Shown one piece after another: positions 22,539-34,866 of a stretch of 64,000 bases of DNA. The notes beneath the pieces are model-generated. The model was not told the origin of the DNA and did no database searches. It worked only from the letters and a program-made list of their open reading frames with translations. This DNA is from Bimastos eiseni. Taxonomy: Eukaryota > Annelida > Clitellata > Crassiclitellata > Lumbricidae. The stretch's first letter is position 1. Each line of letters opens with the position of its first letter. The stretch is from assembly GCA_959347315.1 (NCBI GenBank), contig OY365806.1:28616578-28680577 (forward strand). Direction: 5' to 3'. The position numbers and the translations under genes were made by a program.

Positions 22539-24040
22539 TATATATACATGCATGCAGAATGCAAGAAGCGGGATCACCCGAGGTCCGATGCGGGCACAAT
22601 AGGACAAGTACGGTCCGTGATATAGGACCCAATCCATAACAAGCGCCCGTCCCACTCCAACATAACGCTCCGACCGTCCGGCCAGCGTGTCCCGCGAGGA
22701 ACCGCAGCAGTGTGATGCAAATGCCGCATTCCCCCCGGAGGCCCCGTGATAGATGACTAAGACACCCCGAGGTTACACAAATGTATTAGTCCTATTGGGC
22801 GCCTAGAACACGTAATTACCCACCGCCGGGCCGCGGCCGGTCCCACAGGGCCACAGCAGTCACAATGACAGGGACTTGCACTTTGCCTAACTTGAAGACA
22901 AATGCGCCCACGTCCGGAATCGCAAATATCGCTAACATTTATTTCACGAACAGCGAAATCCTCCAAAGACATATTGCAAGCCGAAGCGGAATTTGACCGG
23001 TTAATGGTACGCGAGAGCGGAGTAGCAGAGCAGACGGTCGCACTGTGTACTGCATCGGTCGTCTGTCCACCCGACCGACCGACCGAGCGTCCCTCTGTCC
23101 GGTCGGTCGGTCGTCTCAAGGCAACCGTTTGGACCGGCGATAATGAAGCAAGTCAAACTTTGTAGAATTGCCTGCCTGCAGCGTAGACAAACACACAAAT
23201 GGCGTCCTATGAAGTGTGATATTTGACCGGGTCCTAAGGACTCGTGGCGTGTGTGTTCGGCGTACACAACGGTCGGACGATGGGTCGGCCAATAGGAGGG
23301 CTACACAAGGCCAGTTGATGGTCGCCCGCCTAGTGACCGCTGACCATCGCCGCAAGGAGTGTAGGCCTACACCAGTCGCGAAATTTTACAATATCTTCAA
23401 TTTCGAATGCGCCTGATAAGCGCTTGACGAAGCTCTCGTAAAACAATTAAGCTGAGAAGTTGAAAGGCAGGTTAGGGAGCTACATAACTCATTGAATAGA
23501 AACGAATCTTCTCAAACTAAAAAACTATTTTTCACACAAGATTTCATGCGAAGAATCTATCACCAGATCTCTTGCTCTTATAACGACTCTACAGAAGTCA
23601 ATCAGTCATTTTGTGTGGCACAGTCGCCGATCGGTTAGAGCGGTAAGCCCGCAACGTTCAGTGTGCGCTGAGTGAGCGGGCTCGAGCCTCGTCCGAGGCG
23701 TCAGTCACTGTGTAGGGACCTTGAGCAAGTCCTTCGCGCACATTTGCTCAGCAGTACAACTGCAATTGCGCCGTCGAGGTGTGTGCACTTCTGAGCAAAA
23801 AATGTTGGAAGAAGGGCGGTATCAAATTTCCGTAATTACATTACACTACCCAGTTAACGAACGCGACGAATCAGCTTCAAGCCTAACACACATATTGATT
23901 GAGTAGTCTCTCCAACAGCTAAGGCAATCTCAAGAAATGCTCCTATTTATTGCTTTGCTGACAATTCTCAGTTTACAGTAGCCTATAGTCTGCTACATTT
24001 GATAAGCGCTTTGATAAGAAGCTTTCAAAATTGTCAACTT
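22257..24040 (+). repeat. Direct duplication, copy 2
   Basis: Repeats 18,294-20,072 almost base for base. Its left edge coincides with the N gap and its right edge (TTGTCAACTT) is sharp. It could be a true tandem duplication or an unmerged haplotype copy. Confidence 0.93.
23613..23827 (+). mobile_element. tRNA-derived SINE (inside duplication copy 2)
   Basis: Identical in structure to the SINE at 19,645; it is there because the whole segment is duplicated, not from an independent insertion. Confidence 0.8.
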
Positions 24041-26868
24041 GGAAGTTGGAACATTCTCCCTTAACTTAATATATTATCCATAGACTTGAACATTTCCCCC
24101 ATCTTGGAACACGTTCTCTCAAGTTAAAACATTTCCCCCAACCTGAGACAGTAGACTCCTCTTCCTTCAACTTAAAACGTCTTCCCTCAACCTGTAACTT
24201 TTCATTCCGTTTGGAACCTACTCTCCCAACTCTGTCATCCCCATTCCTGTCGACCCTGGCCTGTGAGATACTCTAAATATATAGCTCAACAGTTTTTAAC
24301 AAGTTATACATCTCGTTAAAATACTTTACATCCCACACCACCACATCGAAAGACCCCCGGGACTCCCTTTCTCTCGTCCACTCGCCCCTTCCTCCCCTCC
24401 ACCAAGCCAAAGCAGCGCAACGCAACCCCTCTGTAACACACATGCGGCAATAAAGTACCCGGGGACGAATCTACTCCCGGCTGTCCTAAGACACTGGTTA
24501 AATATACATAGGGCGACACGGGATCCCCGACCCGCTCCGTCTCTCCTCGCCATCGACGGACGACATTAGGCGCTATTACGGCTCGGTCCTGACCCGGACC
24601 AGGGCGGGCGCAAGAGAGCTCATCAATTATTTCTGCTGGTTCTCTGTGAACCGGTCGCCTGGCGACCCCGCGGTCGCTTCTCTACGGTTCCCAGGGCGCC
24701 CAGGTGGACGCGAAATTTCCCGTATCCCCGAGGTCAGCAAATTGACCATAAATCTTAACTACGACTTCAAAATTTCGCCCGTACAAAACAGATTCTGTCG
24801 CCGGATGCATTACGTGATATGCGACGGCTACGACCAATCGTCGGCCGAGGAATCCGTCGGGCGACGAATCGGTCGGGCGACGAGGTCACCCGTCGTCGGT
24901 CAGATGACCGGAAAACGTAGCAGCACCAGGCTACAGGTGACCAAGAGCCAGCCAAGTAAACAATACGATCCAGTACAGGATCCATATTTTATTCATTTAT
25001 CTATTTAATTTCTTGTGCTTATACTGAGCCACAATCCGATGACACGGCATCGATCAATAAATAATTGTACACCAAGGATCTCCTCAGGTCGAATCACCAT
25101 GCAGCCGAGTCATAACCACGACCAAACAGCCTCAAAAACAGCACAGTTTGTCAACGTCCGTTGAAACTCATCCACATAAAAAAGGAAAAGTGGTATGAGT
25201 AGGTATTGATTGACACGCTATTCTATGAAGGGTCACTCGTCCTGGTAGGCCTACTAACTCGGCTTCATACTTGTTTTCTCCTACACTTGTTAATCACAAA
25301 ACTAATCACCCACCTTCTGTAACTGACTGCGGTGTGTCAGTTTGTGACTGTCTATTAAACGAAGATATATATACCAAAGCCCCCACACGTAGACGTACAA
25401 TGATGGTCTCTGGCTGTTCAACTCGGCACAAAAAGACCGCCGTGTTAAACTTGTACTATTTAACGCGTATCCCACAATGAATAAGCAATCGTAATTAATC
25501 AATAATAGGCACAAGAAACAGTTTATATTTTGTCATATTGAAAGGTAGGGGTTCACCCTGCAGAAAAATACAGATACTTCTGCGCCATTAGCGCATCTGG
25601 TGACCTCTGCCCCGGTGACTTCTGACCTCGTGAACTCTGCACACAAACTAGTTAGGAAAATTTGGTGATAAAGGAGAGAACTGGCCAGCACCTGAGCTTG
25701 TTTTGGAAGGAGAACACCTAAATGAAGAGGTAAAATGGTATGGCAAACGTTTTACACACGTGACTATCTCTCGGGGTTAACTAAAGGGGTTGCCTCCTAG
25801 AGTTAGCTTAAGGGTTTGACTCATTTCTTCTTTAAGTTATAATAAACCGTCACAACAGGATTATTATCCCAACCATAAACTATAATCATAATCATCCATA
25901 TTGATCATAAGCATTTTAATCATCACCAGCATCATCATTATTGTGGTCATTGTCTTTTTCCTACTGATTCTTCACATAATCATGATCAGCGTTAATTGTT
26001 ATTATCTTTAACGATTGTTTTCAACACCATCATCAGTGTATGTCTGCATCCAAATATTTGTAGAGATTTTATCTCACCTCTCATTACCACCATCATCCCC
26101 AGTGCATCTTCTGCACTGGTGATGATGGTCGGAGCAATCATAGCAGCAGCAGCAGGACCAGCCATAACGCGTGGCATCCTCTATCTTTGACCGCAACTGA
26201 CCCATCCACTTGTACACCCTCAATCAGCGTTAGGACCCCTAAAGACACCCGAACCCCTGCCAGCGTCCAGCACCTAACTCAACCCCATCAATCACAGGTC
26301 GCACTTACGTATCCAACGCCAGTCGACCGCAACTATACGTGCGAGCACTGGCACTTTACAAAACTGAGTCTAATAGTAATGTCGGCCAAGAAAAAACAGC
26401 ATAATGTGGTCAAAACCTGACAGCCGTGTATCAGTCCAGAAGTCAAGATGTAACTGTCAATAATCATCTAACATGGCATGACCATATGAAAGTTGTTGCG
26501 GCTAAGGTTGCTAAAATGTTGGGAGTTTGGGTCACACATCATATTTGCTCCCCCTTAATATTCACAACAATTTATATCATTCGTTAATCTATCCATACTT
26601 AACCTTTCGTATATATGAGATGGGCTTTTAGCCCCTTACTTATGGTTCCAGATTAAAACTAGTGCTGTTGCACAAAAGAGAAGTTCGACTAATTCCTGGA
26701 GCACCATAATTATTGTTAACATACAGGTCCCATCTTTTCCAGAACTTAAATTGCTCAAATTTCATCAAACAGGATTTTATCAAACAGCTACATTTATGTA
26801 TAATTTCGCTAACAGCCTGTTATATATATATACACTTAATATACGTATACCTATAAAATGCATATATT
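24041..26868. other. No gene supported; CpG-rich block
   Basis: A CpG-rich block (about 24,310-24,960) contains GTCGGGCGACGA-type internal repeats and open frames on both strands but no known domain. About 25,850-26,100 is ATCATC/CATCAT-type simple sequence. The rest is unremarkable. Confidence 0.4.
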
Positions 26869-27092
26869 GTGTGGCACTGTGGCAGATCGGTTAGAGCGGT
26901 CTGCCCGTAACACTCAGTGTACGCTGAGTGAGAGGGTTTGACTCTCGTCTGACGTGTCATTTACTGTGTTAGGACCTAGAGCAAGTCCTTCACGCACAAC
27001 TATTGCTTTGCAGTTCAACTGCAAATGCTCTGTCGAGGTGTATGCACTTCTAAGCAAAAGATGTTGAAACTTGAAAGAAGGGCGATATCAAG
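26869..27092 (+). mobile_element. tRNA-derived SINE, diverged copy
   Basis: GTGTGGCACTGTGGCAGATC, GGTTAGAGCGGT, box B-like GGGTTTGACTCTC, ends GAAGGGCGATATCAAG. Closest to the tRNA box B consensus of the four copies. Its 3' end runs straight into a palindrome. Confidence 0.78.
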
Positions 27093-27136
27093 AATTTCAA
27101 TATATATATATATACATATATATATTGAAATTCTTG
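27089..27136. repeat. Perfect 21-bp-arm palindrome
   Basis: Left arm 27,089-27,109 begins CAAGAATTTCAATATATATA; the right arm 27,116-27,136 is its exact complement; spacer 6 nt. It lies at the SINE 3' end within an (AT)n tract. Confidence 0.9.
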
Positions 27137-27146
27137 TATATATATA

Positions 27147-27181
<35 letters not shown>

Positions 27182-30100
27182 TAGAAGACACTTAATATAG
27201 CATCATTAAATATTCCACAAAATCAGATAATTTGTTCCTACCCCTTACTGTGAAATACCTGGAATCACGAACTGACGATGATGATGATGATGATGCGTTC
27301 TGAAGACATTAGTTCCTGCTCTTACCATGCATTACTTTCAACAGAATAACTGCTACTGTATATCAGTATGAATGTGTTCAATAGTCAAGTATGTATGTAA
27401 CAGCCTGTATTTATATATGCAGATGTATATATGCAAATACTGTATACATGTATACGTGTAGAGCACTGTAGGCAGATAGACACTCTATACGGTATCGCAA
27501 TGCACCGTTTTCTCAATACAATGCCAGAGTTTACATGCACACACACACATACACACACACAAACACATGTATCCGTACATCGCTAAACAACACATTTCTA
27601 ACGTATCGTATACACTAACAGACTGATCAGCAGCACACTTATATAGCGTCTTTTTGGAAGAGCTCCAATCGGGTGTGTCTGCCGTAGCCTAGTCATGAGT
27701 TTTCGTGTGTAATGCAATTATCGAGTCCGTTGTCGTTGTTTGCATCTTCATCGTTAGTGGCGCCACTAATACGCGTGCATTCCGAGTCTTATACTACGCG
27801 GGGCTGGAGCGTTGCACGATCCCCGGCTCGGTCGGCGGTCTACCGACAGCTCAGCCAGGCGCACCTGTGAGGGGCCGGTCGCGTTATTGCCGGAGCCCTG
27901 CGGGACGCCGGCGAAATAAGAACCCCAACAGAGCTCTCTTCTCCGTGCACGCAAAGACCAGCCTGGCCCCCGGGGACCCGCGGTCAGTGCCCGGCATTAC
28001 CCGCAGGGGTCCAGCCGCACACACGGAGTGAGGCTTGAATGCTAAGACGCCCCGCTGCAACTGTACCGGGCCCAGCTGGGCGGCAGGGTCCCCAGGTTGT
28101 CGTGGCAACCGGAGAATGCTATTAGCACGAACGAAGACTGATTTACTGAAGAAGGGATGAAACGCTACTACTGGCAGTTGGAAGCATCCCACGATCTTAC
28201 AAACACACTTTAGCGCCTTTATACAGGCGCTACATAAATAGCCAGATACACGCACACACACACTTACACCACAGAGGCCAAGTTGTTTCTAAAAATTGTA
28301 GCGCAGTAAAGCACAGTTACCAATCAGTCTGTACGTAAGTAACACCTTTTAGAGTTGCGAGTTAGTTATGTCATAGCACAACTGAAAGGTTCCTAAACTG
28401 TGCTAGATAAATGCTCATGTACAAACACAAACACATATAAAGACACAAACAAACAAACATACATACAATGCACATAAAAAGAACCACGTGTCAGACATAC
28501 ACTCGTATTGCAATCATTTAACAACAAAATCTAATCTACATCACTTTATTATGCCCACTCTGAGCTTCTCAGATAACATCTCATCAAATATGTGCAGATA
28601 TATTATATTTACAGGTGGAAGAAATTCATAAATTCACAGAATTTGTGTATTCGACGATTTTTCTACATTTCCTGTGAATTTCCCAAAATGTGGTGAATTA
28701 CTGTCATTTTGGACGATCTTTTTAATTTGCATCATAGTTTACACACGAGAACCTGGTGCTACATCGTGTTCTACATGTAATGATGGTCTACACTCTACAA
28801 TTGCAGCAACCAACAAAGTGTCAAACGTTGATTCTCATACTTAGCATGACATTGCTGCTTTGATCTATGTTAATGATCATATGATAACAATGATTACAAT
28901 GATAAACTATTGATTAGACCTTAGACTTCTTAGTAAACATAAACTTGATTTGATACCGGTCGGACATTTATAAAATAGGGAAGAAGTCGTTTCTTTATCT
29001 TTTGGTTCCTGTTAGTGATATGATTTGTGTTGTTGTTTGGTCAGATTATAGCAAATAATTGACAGATTTCATGTTCTGAATTTGTCAGGATTTTCGCCCA
29101 TTTGTAAACAATTAATTTGTAACTTATTACAAAGAATTTCTATTCCCCTAGATATAGTACAATAAAACTTAATATAATCTAGATTAATTTAGTCTTAGCT
29201 TCTGAAAACCAGTGAATAACAAGCCACCATAAATAACTTGAATTCAATTCATAGATTCAGTCAGATCTCACAGGATCTGAGACCTAACAATTCTGAATGT
29301 CTGGGATAACCACCTGAATCATCAGAGCTGCCACCTAAGAGAGGAACCCATCGCCTAAAACGGAAGATCTACCTGTACCTGCAAGGCTGTGACTGGCAGA
29401 CTGGTCACTCATAGAGTGATTTCCCTAATGTGCATACTGCATAGCATTGAAAAAAGAAGAGGTAGAGAAAGTCAGTAAATGTGCTGTTTTATTACATCGT
29501 GTTTCACTCATTTTATGTTTTATCTGATTAGTGAGTGATAGGCTAAGGTCTGCAAACATTTGGACAGTCACCCATCGCCTCTAGACGAGCAATTTAACAA
29601 CAGCTTTTACAAGAAATCTAATTTAATCCAATCTAAGGTAGCCTAGTTAAACTCAACTGAATCCAATATACTGAACTGGTACAAAATAAATTAAATTAAA
29701 TGTAATACAAAAGATTTCACAGCATCAGTATCACAACATCAGAGGTCCATTTATTAACAAATGCACTTTTCTTAAGAGCATTGAGCAGCAATCATCTATA
29801 TGCAGATCTGGCTATATGAAAAATGCCATTTAAGACCCTCGTAGGGCATTTAACATGACAATTTAGGAGGTGCAACGTGAAATAGAATCTCTTGCCAGCA
29901 GATATTGATCCTAAATGTCTCCATGAAACATAAGTCACATTAATCGCGACTAACGGATGATACTCTCCTATGAGATATTAAACTGCAGATTGTAAAATTC
30001 CTCTGATCAACAATGATCACTGCCTAGCAAAGGAGATTGTAAAACAAAACAGTCACACGAATGTCTACTGCGACCAGACCTTGCTCGTAAGTACGTCAAT

Positions 30101-31076
30101 GAAACAAAGGCATGCCAGCGCTGCAAACTGAAATTGCTACTGCCTGCGTCCATAAACACAGTCACAAAAGTATCTGGTATTAGGAGACACTGCTCTCAAG
30201 GAGTGTCGCGCCTCCAATGGTAATTTCCATCGCTGATCGACAACCATCGTTGCCCAATCACAGCACAGCGACCAGCGACAGATTACACCAAGCAGCAACT
30301 TAGCCAAACGTCACGGATATTGTCTCAAGAGAACGTCCGCCATTTTGTCAACGATCGAGTAGCTATGACAACGACAACTCTTGCACGCCCTCACGTAACA
30401 AACCCATCCTCCTATTTTCCCAGCATCCGTCACAAACTTCACTCAGGGAATTATGGGCGTTGTGGTGTGCCAGTCGACGTCGTTGGGATGGGAACGGCCC
30501 CCCCCCGCAACCCCCATGGCGCCGCTTTCTAAATCACGGGTTAATTTCTGTCTGCTGATTCGTATGCAATACCTGACTTCAGTCAAATTACCGTCGTCTC
30601 TATCTCTGCCCATTTCTTAGTGACTGCACGTGTGCCTGTATTATGAACGCCAAGAACCCAAAGAGAAAGACAGAGGCAGAGCTACAGACAGACAACAAGA
30701 CAGATGGACAGAGACACTGACAGACAGACATAAAGACAGACATTGGAAGACATGCAGCAAGGTACAGAGCCCAAAGAGAGACACAACACAAAAGCAATGC
30801 AGAGACGTAAAGAGATACACAAATGACAGAGATAGAGACAGCGAAGGACAGAGAGATAGAGAGACAGAGGGAGGGATAGACAGAGAGAGAAGGATAGAGA
30901 CATATAGAGGGCAGAAAAACTAACGAGGAAACAGAGAAATCATAAACAGCGGCAACGGCGGCGACCGCATAGAAACTTTAATAGAGCGCGGGGCACGAAG
31001 GACCAGTACATCATGGAAAATTGGCGAATAGGGACCGGGCCAAGATTGGCCCGCCAAGAGAAGCCGGGCTCCATAC
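27137..31076. other. No gene supported; CpG block, LINE tail, GACA repeats
   Basis: 27,690-28,130 is CpG-rich with open frames on both strands and no recognised domain; it may be an island. 28,200-28,245 (GGCGCTACATAAATAGCCAG) resembles a LINE 3' tail also seen at 61,310. About 28,560-30,560 is ordinary AT-rich intron-like DNA. 30,660-30,910 is GACA/GAGA purine-rich simple sequence. Confidence 0.4.
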
Positions 31077-31481
31077 CTGACGCGCAGTCATAATTGCGAT
31101 GGTCCATAAAGCGCCGCCACGAGGCAAAGATGGCGTGGCAAACATCACAACGGTATTCATCGTCCTCCCCATCCTCTGCAGGCGCATCTTCCTCCTCCTC
31201 TGTCCTATCCTCCACAGCGGTCCTCCTCGTGCCTGCGGAGACCCCTTCCGATGCCACCGCTGATGATGATGATGATGGTGGCTGGCGGTCTGCCTCAGCA
31301 GCCCTTCGTTCCGGTGACGGTTTGTTGGGTCGAGAAGGAGGAGGAGGCGGAGGACTCTGCCCTGCCGTCGAATGGTCACTTGCCATCTCGACGCCGGCGT
31401 CATCGTCGTCGTCATCAGCGTCGTCGTCACCCTTGACACCAGTCAGCATCAGTGACGCGGCAGCTGCACTCGAAATCTCTG
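31077..31481 (-). CDS. Internal exon of a zinc-finger protein, acidic/Pro-rich with CCHC finger
   Basis: 405 nt, acceptor TTGGTGACAG at 31,482-31,491, donor TCAG|GTATGG, phase 1 in and out. The peptide is low-complexity: an acidic run (GDDDADDDDDD), SPPPPPPSRP, a Ser run and EEEEDAPAEDGEDDE. It ends in one finger, YRCDVCHAIFASWRRFMDHR then NYDC, with C-x2-C-x12-H-x4-C spacing. CCHC fingers ahead of C2H2 fingers occur in several transcription-factor families (for example SALL and BCL11), but I cannot assign one. The reading frame also stays open past the donor, so an intronless reading is possible. Downstream exon 16191-16423 joins in the same phase, and a putative upstream exon is at 46.4 kb. 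Confidence 0.62.
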
Positions 31482-31868
31482 CTGTCACCAACAACACACA
31501 CGCACACAACACGTAACCAGACACTACTCGCATATTTTGTCTGCATGTCAGAATTATCAAACACACAGGATAGACTTCCAAAACCTGTAAAATCCATATT
31601 GACTAGGCCAAGGTTTTGGAAGTGAGCCCTGCTGCCCTCCATTCAGACAATAGCGAATGCTAAAGAAGAACCATTGACTACCTATAGCACTACCAATATT
31701 TTCGCAGCTCATGATGAACAGCTGCTTCTGTAAAAAACAAATTCTCAGTCCTCTCTGTTTATTAGGCAATTCCCTCTATATTAAATATATTAATCAATTA
31801 TTTTGAACTTTAATGCATAAGATAATAACTAACCTTAAGAGTTCAATAAAGCTAATACTCCAAAGGAA

Positions 31869-31941
31869 AAGTTGCGACCAGCCAACTGTCTCCCAGCACA
31901 GTCGCATGTACGTGTGTGAGACAGTTGGTTGGTCGTAACTT
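31869..31941. other. Strong 73-nt hairpin (candidate small-RNA precursor)
   Basis: Arm 31,869-31,892 begins AAGTTGCGACCAGCCAACTG; arm 31,918-31,941 begins GAGACAGTTGGTTGGTCGTA. The 24 positions pair completely, with two G-U pairs on the + strand, around a 25-nt loop. Below it CCAA (about 31,860) and TTGG (about 31,944) can extend the stem after a bulge. The size fits a microRNA precursor or a palindromic MITE; the sequence alone does not decide. Confidence 0.5.
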
Positions 31942-32244
31942 CTTGGCCCGCAAACGCACGCACACACACAAAACGACCAATACCGGCTTTGATTTCACGA
32001 GTTCATATCTTCCTGGGTTCACCATCTGCTGCCTGACTGACTAAATAAATCCTGATAGTGCCATAGAAATACTCTGTTACGTACACACTATAGGTCACTC
32101 CTTCCTTCTCCCCATCTCTCTCTCGCTTCTCCCTACCTCTCTATCTAATTACTATGTATTATATCCTCCCCCACTTGTTTCTTCCCTGCTCTATGTCTAT
32201 CTCCCTGCATGCCATTTGTACCTCTCCCTTCATTTGCTTCTCTC

Positions 32245-32325
32245 TTCCCAGAGCACTCTCTCTTCCCAGAGCACTCTCTCTTCCCAGAGCACTCTCTCTC
32301 TTCCAAGAGCACTCTCTCCGTTCTC
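32245..32325 (+). repeat. 18-bp minisatellite, 4 copies
   Basis: Unit TCTCTTCCCAGAGCACTC repeated, the last copy altered to CTTCCAAG, within a wider TC-rich tract (32,095-32,540). Spurious open frames arise on both strands. Confidence 0.85.
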
Positions 32326-32759
32326 TTTCCTTCGACCTCCTCTGCCGGAGCTCCCACTCTCTCTATTGTATCTCCTCTTTCTTTTGTCTCTTCTCCCTTT
32401 CTTCCCCCTCAAAAAAACATCCGCCACCCTCTGTGTCTCTCTCCCATGCTACGGTGCATTTCTACCCCTCCTTGTGACTGTCTATCACTCCTTCTTTCTC
32501 TGTCTATCCTTCCATCCCACTCTCTCTCCGGTATGTGTGAACGTGCGTGTGAATAATTCTGACGAACCGTTGTTATTGTTCTTCGTTAACTTCCCGTCAT
32601 CCTTAGCGTCTTCCGTCACCGCGGCAACAAAGTCTTCGCCGTCAACTGATTCACCTTCAAGTAATTACAAGAAATATCAAATCATCAAACAAGAAATGGA
32701 TACTATATTCAGATACCACCCCATGATCTACCAGTATTCGACAGTAATGTTTGTGAACA

Positions 32760-33640
32760 TGAAGTACTAACATCTGACACAACAGCGCAGTATTGTCTAA
32801 AAACATGCCAAACTAATTTGGCGAACACCAGACATTAACATCTGCCATTGCAAAGCAGTAATTTCTGCGGACACAAAATACTGCCAACACCAAACAGTAA
32901 TTTCTGTCAAAATCAGACACTAATGTGATGCTCGGTAACATAAGGTACCAATGTCGCCTCCAATGTACTTCACGATCAATATCTAATCCAAAGTAATTTA
33001 ATGCTATCTCTAGCACAGATATCAGAGTCGTAAGCCACCAATCAATGGTCTCTTCAAGCGAGAGTGCTCTTAAGAATCCTAGTCCAATAGGCAGCTGCTG
33101 TGAACTAGCAGATACTGAAGCCTGCCTAATGCTTGCCATCATCAGAAACTTCTGCCAGCATTGCATGATGTCTGCCTGCAAGCGTGCATAAAAAACACCA
33201 GCGCCGCAGAGAAATAAGATGGCAGACAGATGATATCAACAGAGAATGAGAGAAAGAGAGAGACAGATAGAGAGAAAGGAGGAGAGAGAAATCTGAGAAA
33301 GAGAGAGGAATCTATATATTAAGATAAGGCCAAGAAGACACAGATACAGATAGGCATATAGACTCAGAAAAAACCACTATGAAAAACATTGAAGGAGAAA
33401 GAAACACATCACACAGACCGTATTGGTCATCAAAATGATCTCACTCATCAGACACAACCGCCTGTCAACATAACCCACTCACTTGTCTACTAAAAACAGA
33501 ACATTAATTTCTGCCAGAGTCAGACACTAGAGTATGTCAACAGTAGCCAGTATCAGTAGCAAAAAGTGCAGATATGAGATATCTAATCAAATCTACTCCA
33601 TGACCTATCAACAGCCTGCCAATCTTAGACACTAGTGTTC
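32760..33640. repeat. Decayed repeats of CAGACACTAATTTCTGCCAA type
   Basis: Words like AACAGTAATTTCTGYC and CAGACACTAATG recur irregularly (32,830-32,930; 33,490-33,640), separated by a GAGA-rich patch (33,240-33,320). The minus-strand open frame here (MQADIMQCWQKF...) has no recognised domain. Confidence 0.35.
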
Positions 33641-33959
33641 TTCCAATCATAACATATATAGTGTATCATGTTCACATTGATGTATATTTTTAGATATTCA
33701 ATCGATCAATTTATTTCTTGTAAGCAACATATATCACAATTATGACAGTTTATATACATAGTGACTTTTGCTAAATATCTGCTTCTCCATATCCTGTTCA
33801 TCATTCCAAAAGTTTGTGAAGCACATCCAACTCATAACCTCCAAAACACTAAAAGCACCACTCAAAGTCAAGCGGAAAGCACCAGCTTAATCAGGAGCAC
33901 TGAATGGAAATGAGATACATCCTTGCATGCTTCCATTTCTGTGTGAAATATTCTGCGAT

Positions 33960-34200
33960 ATTTATCCGATTTTAAAGCATTTTATTTTCCCCTGCAAAAG
34001 TTTGAAACGTTACTCTGGTATTCTTGCATTCTCTCCACATTCCATTATGCCATTTTCTGTCAAATGCTTGTTTGAAGGCTATTAAATGATGAAGACTTTC
34101 TGGTTGTGTTTTAAGCTTTTTCATGTTCATATGTCTGCTTTATTGTGAGAGTTGGTCAATTGTGCCATCCTCCTGGCCTGAATCCAGCTGGCTCTTCTCC
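33960..34200 (-). mobile_element. LINE reverse transcriptase core fragment (inverted)
   Basis: On the minus strand SQLDSGQEDGTIDQL and LIAFKQAFDRKWHNGMW match the RT motif G-x-[ST]-T-x-DQ-[LI] ... F-x-[DA]-[FY]-K-x-AFD-x-[VR]-WH of RTE/Jockey-type LINEs. In-frame stops show it is dead. Confidence 0.65.
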
Positions 34201-34224
34201 AAATGCTCTTTCAACATATATTAC

Positions 34225-34710
34225 TTGATTCTGTGTTGCATGACTCTGGTGAAAATAAAAAAGGAAAACTAAGATGCAAAATATATGAGACACTGATACA
34301 ACCGCTTTTCCTATATGGATTGAAATGTTGGACAATGCAAAAACAAAACGAGAAAAGAATTCTTACAGAAGAAGTGATTTGGTTGCGTAAGATTGCAATG
34401 ATTTCAAGACTGCCAAAATAAGAAATGATAATATCAGACAGCATTAGGTCCTAGACACAGTCATTCAATAAAGACTTCGATGGTTTGGACATCTACAAGC
34501 TGACAGAATCCCACACAACGCACTACACATATGATTCAACTGAAAATGTAACAAAATTAGACAAAGACTGCAATAGATATATAACAACATAAATGAGGAT
34601 GCAAAATCACTTTGACTAACACTGAGGGGAGTACTGAACTTGACCGTATTGACGCCAGAGGGATGGCGACAGAAACTGATGATATGTAGTGGGGACGTTA
34701 AACGATAACC
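34225..34710 (+). mobile_element. LINE reverse transcriptase C-terminal fragment (sense)
   Basis: Encodes LRCKIYETLIQPLFLYGLKC and EVIWLRKIAMISRL, then after frame changes RLRWFGHLQADRIPHNA and GWRQKL, the typical KxxxxxxxxPxLLYGxE-W ... RR-[IL] ... RRLRWFGH order. Relic with stops and frameshifts. Head-to-head with the inverted RT core at 33,960-34,200. Confidence 0.7.
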
Positions 34711-34866
34711 AGAATTTCGGTTTAGAAAACGGTAACTGGTATGTTATTTGCAAACCGGTATTCAATGTTTTTCGCCTTATTATTTATCTCACCTATCACG
34801 GATTTATTCCCATACAAAGATGCTGAAGTAAGTCGGTCAACTTCAAAGGTACAGACGCAGCAATAA

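Noticed and set aside
24646..25008. 120-residue plus-strand frame in a CpG-rich block
   Set aside because: No domain, no splice sites, and the opposite strand is also open; probably a consequence of high GC content.
31094..31516. Plus-strand 140-residue Ser/Ala-rich frame
   Set aside because: It is the antisense shadow of the acidic zinc-finger exon on the minus strand.
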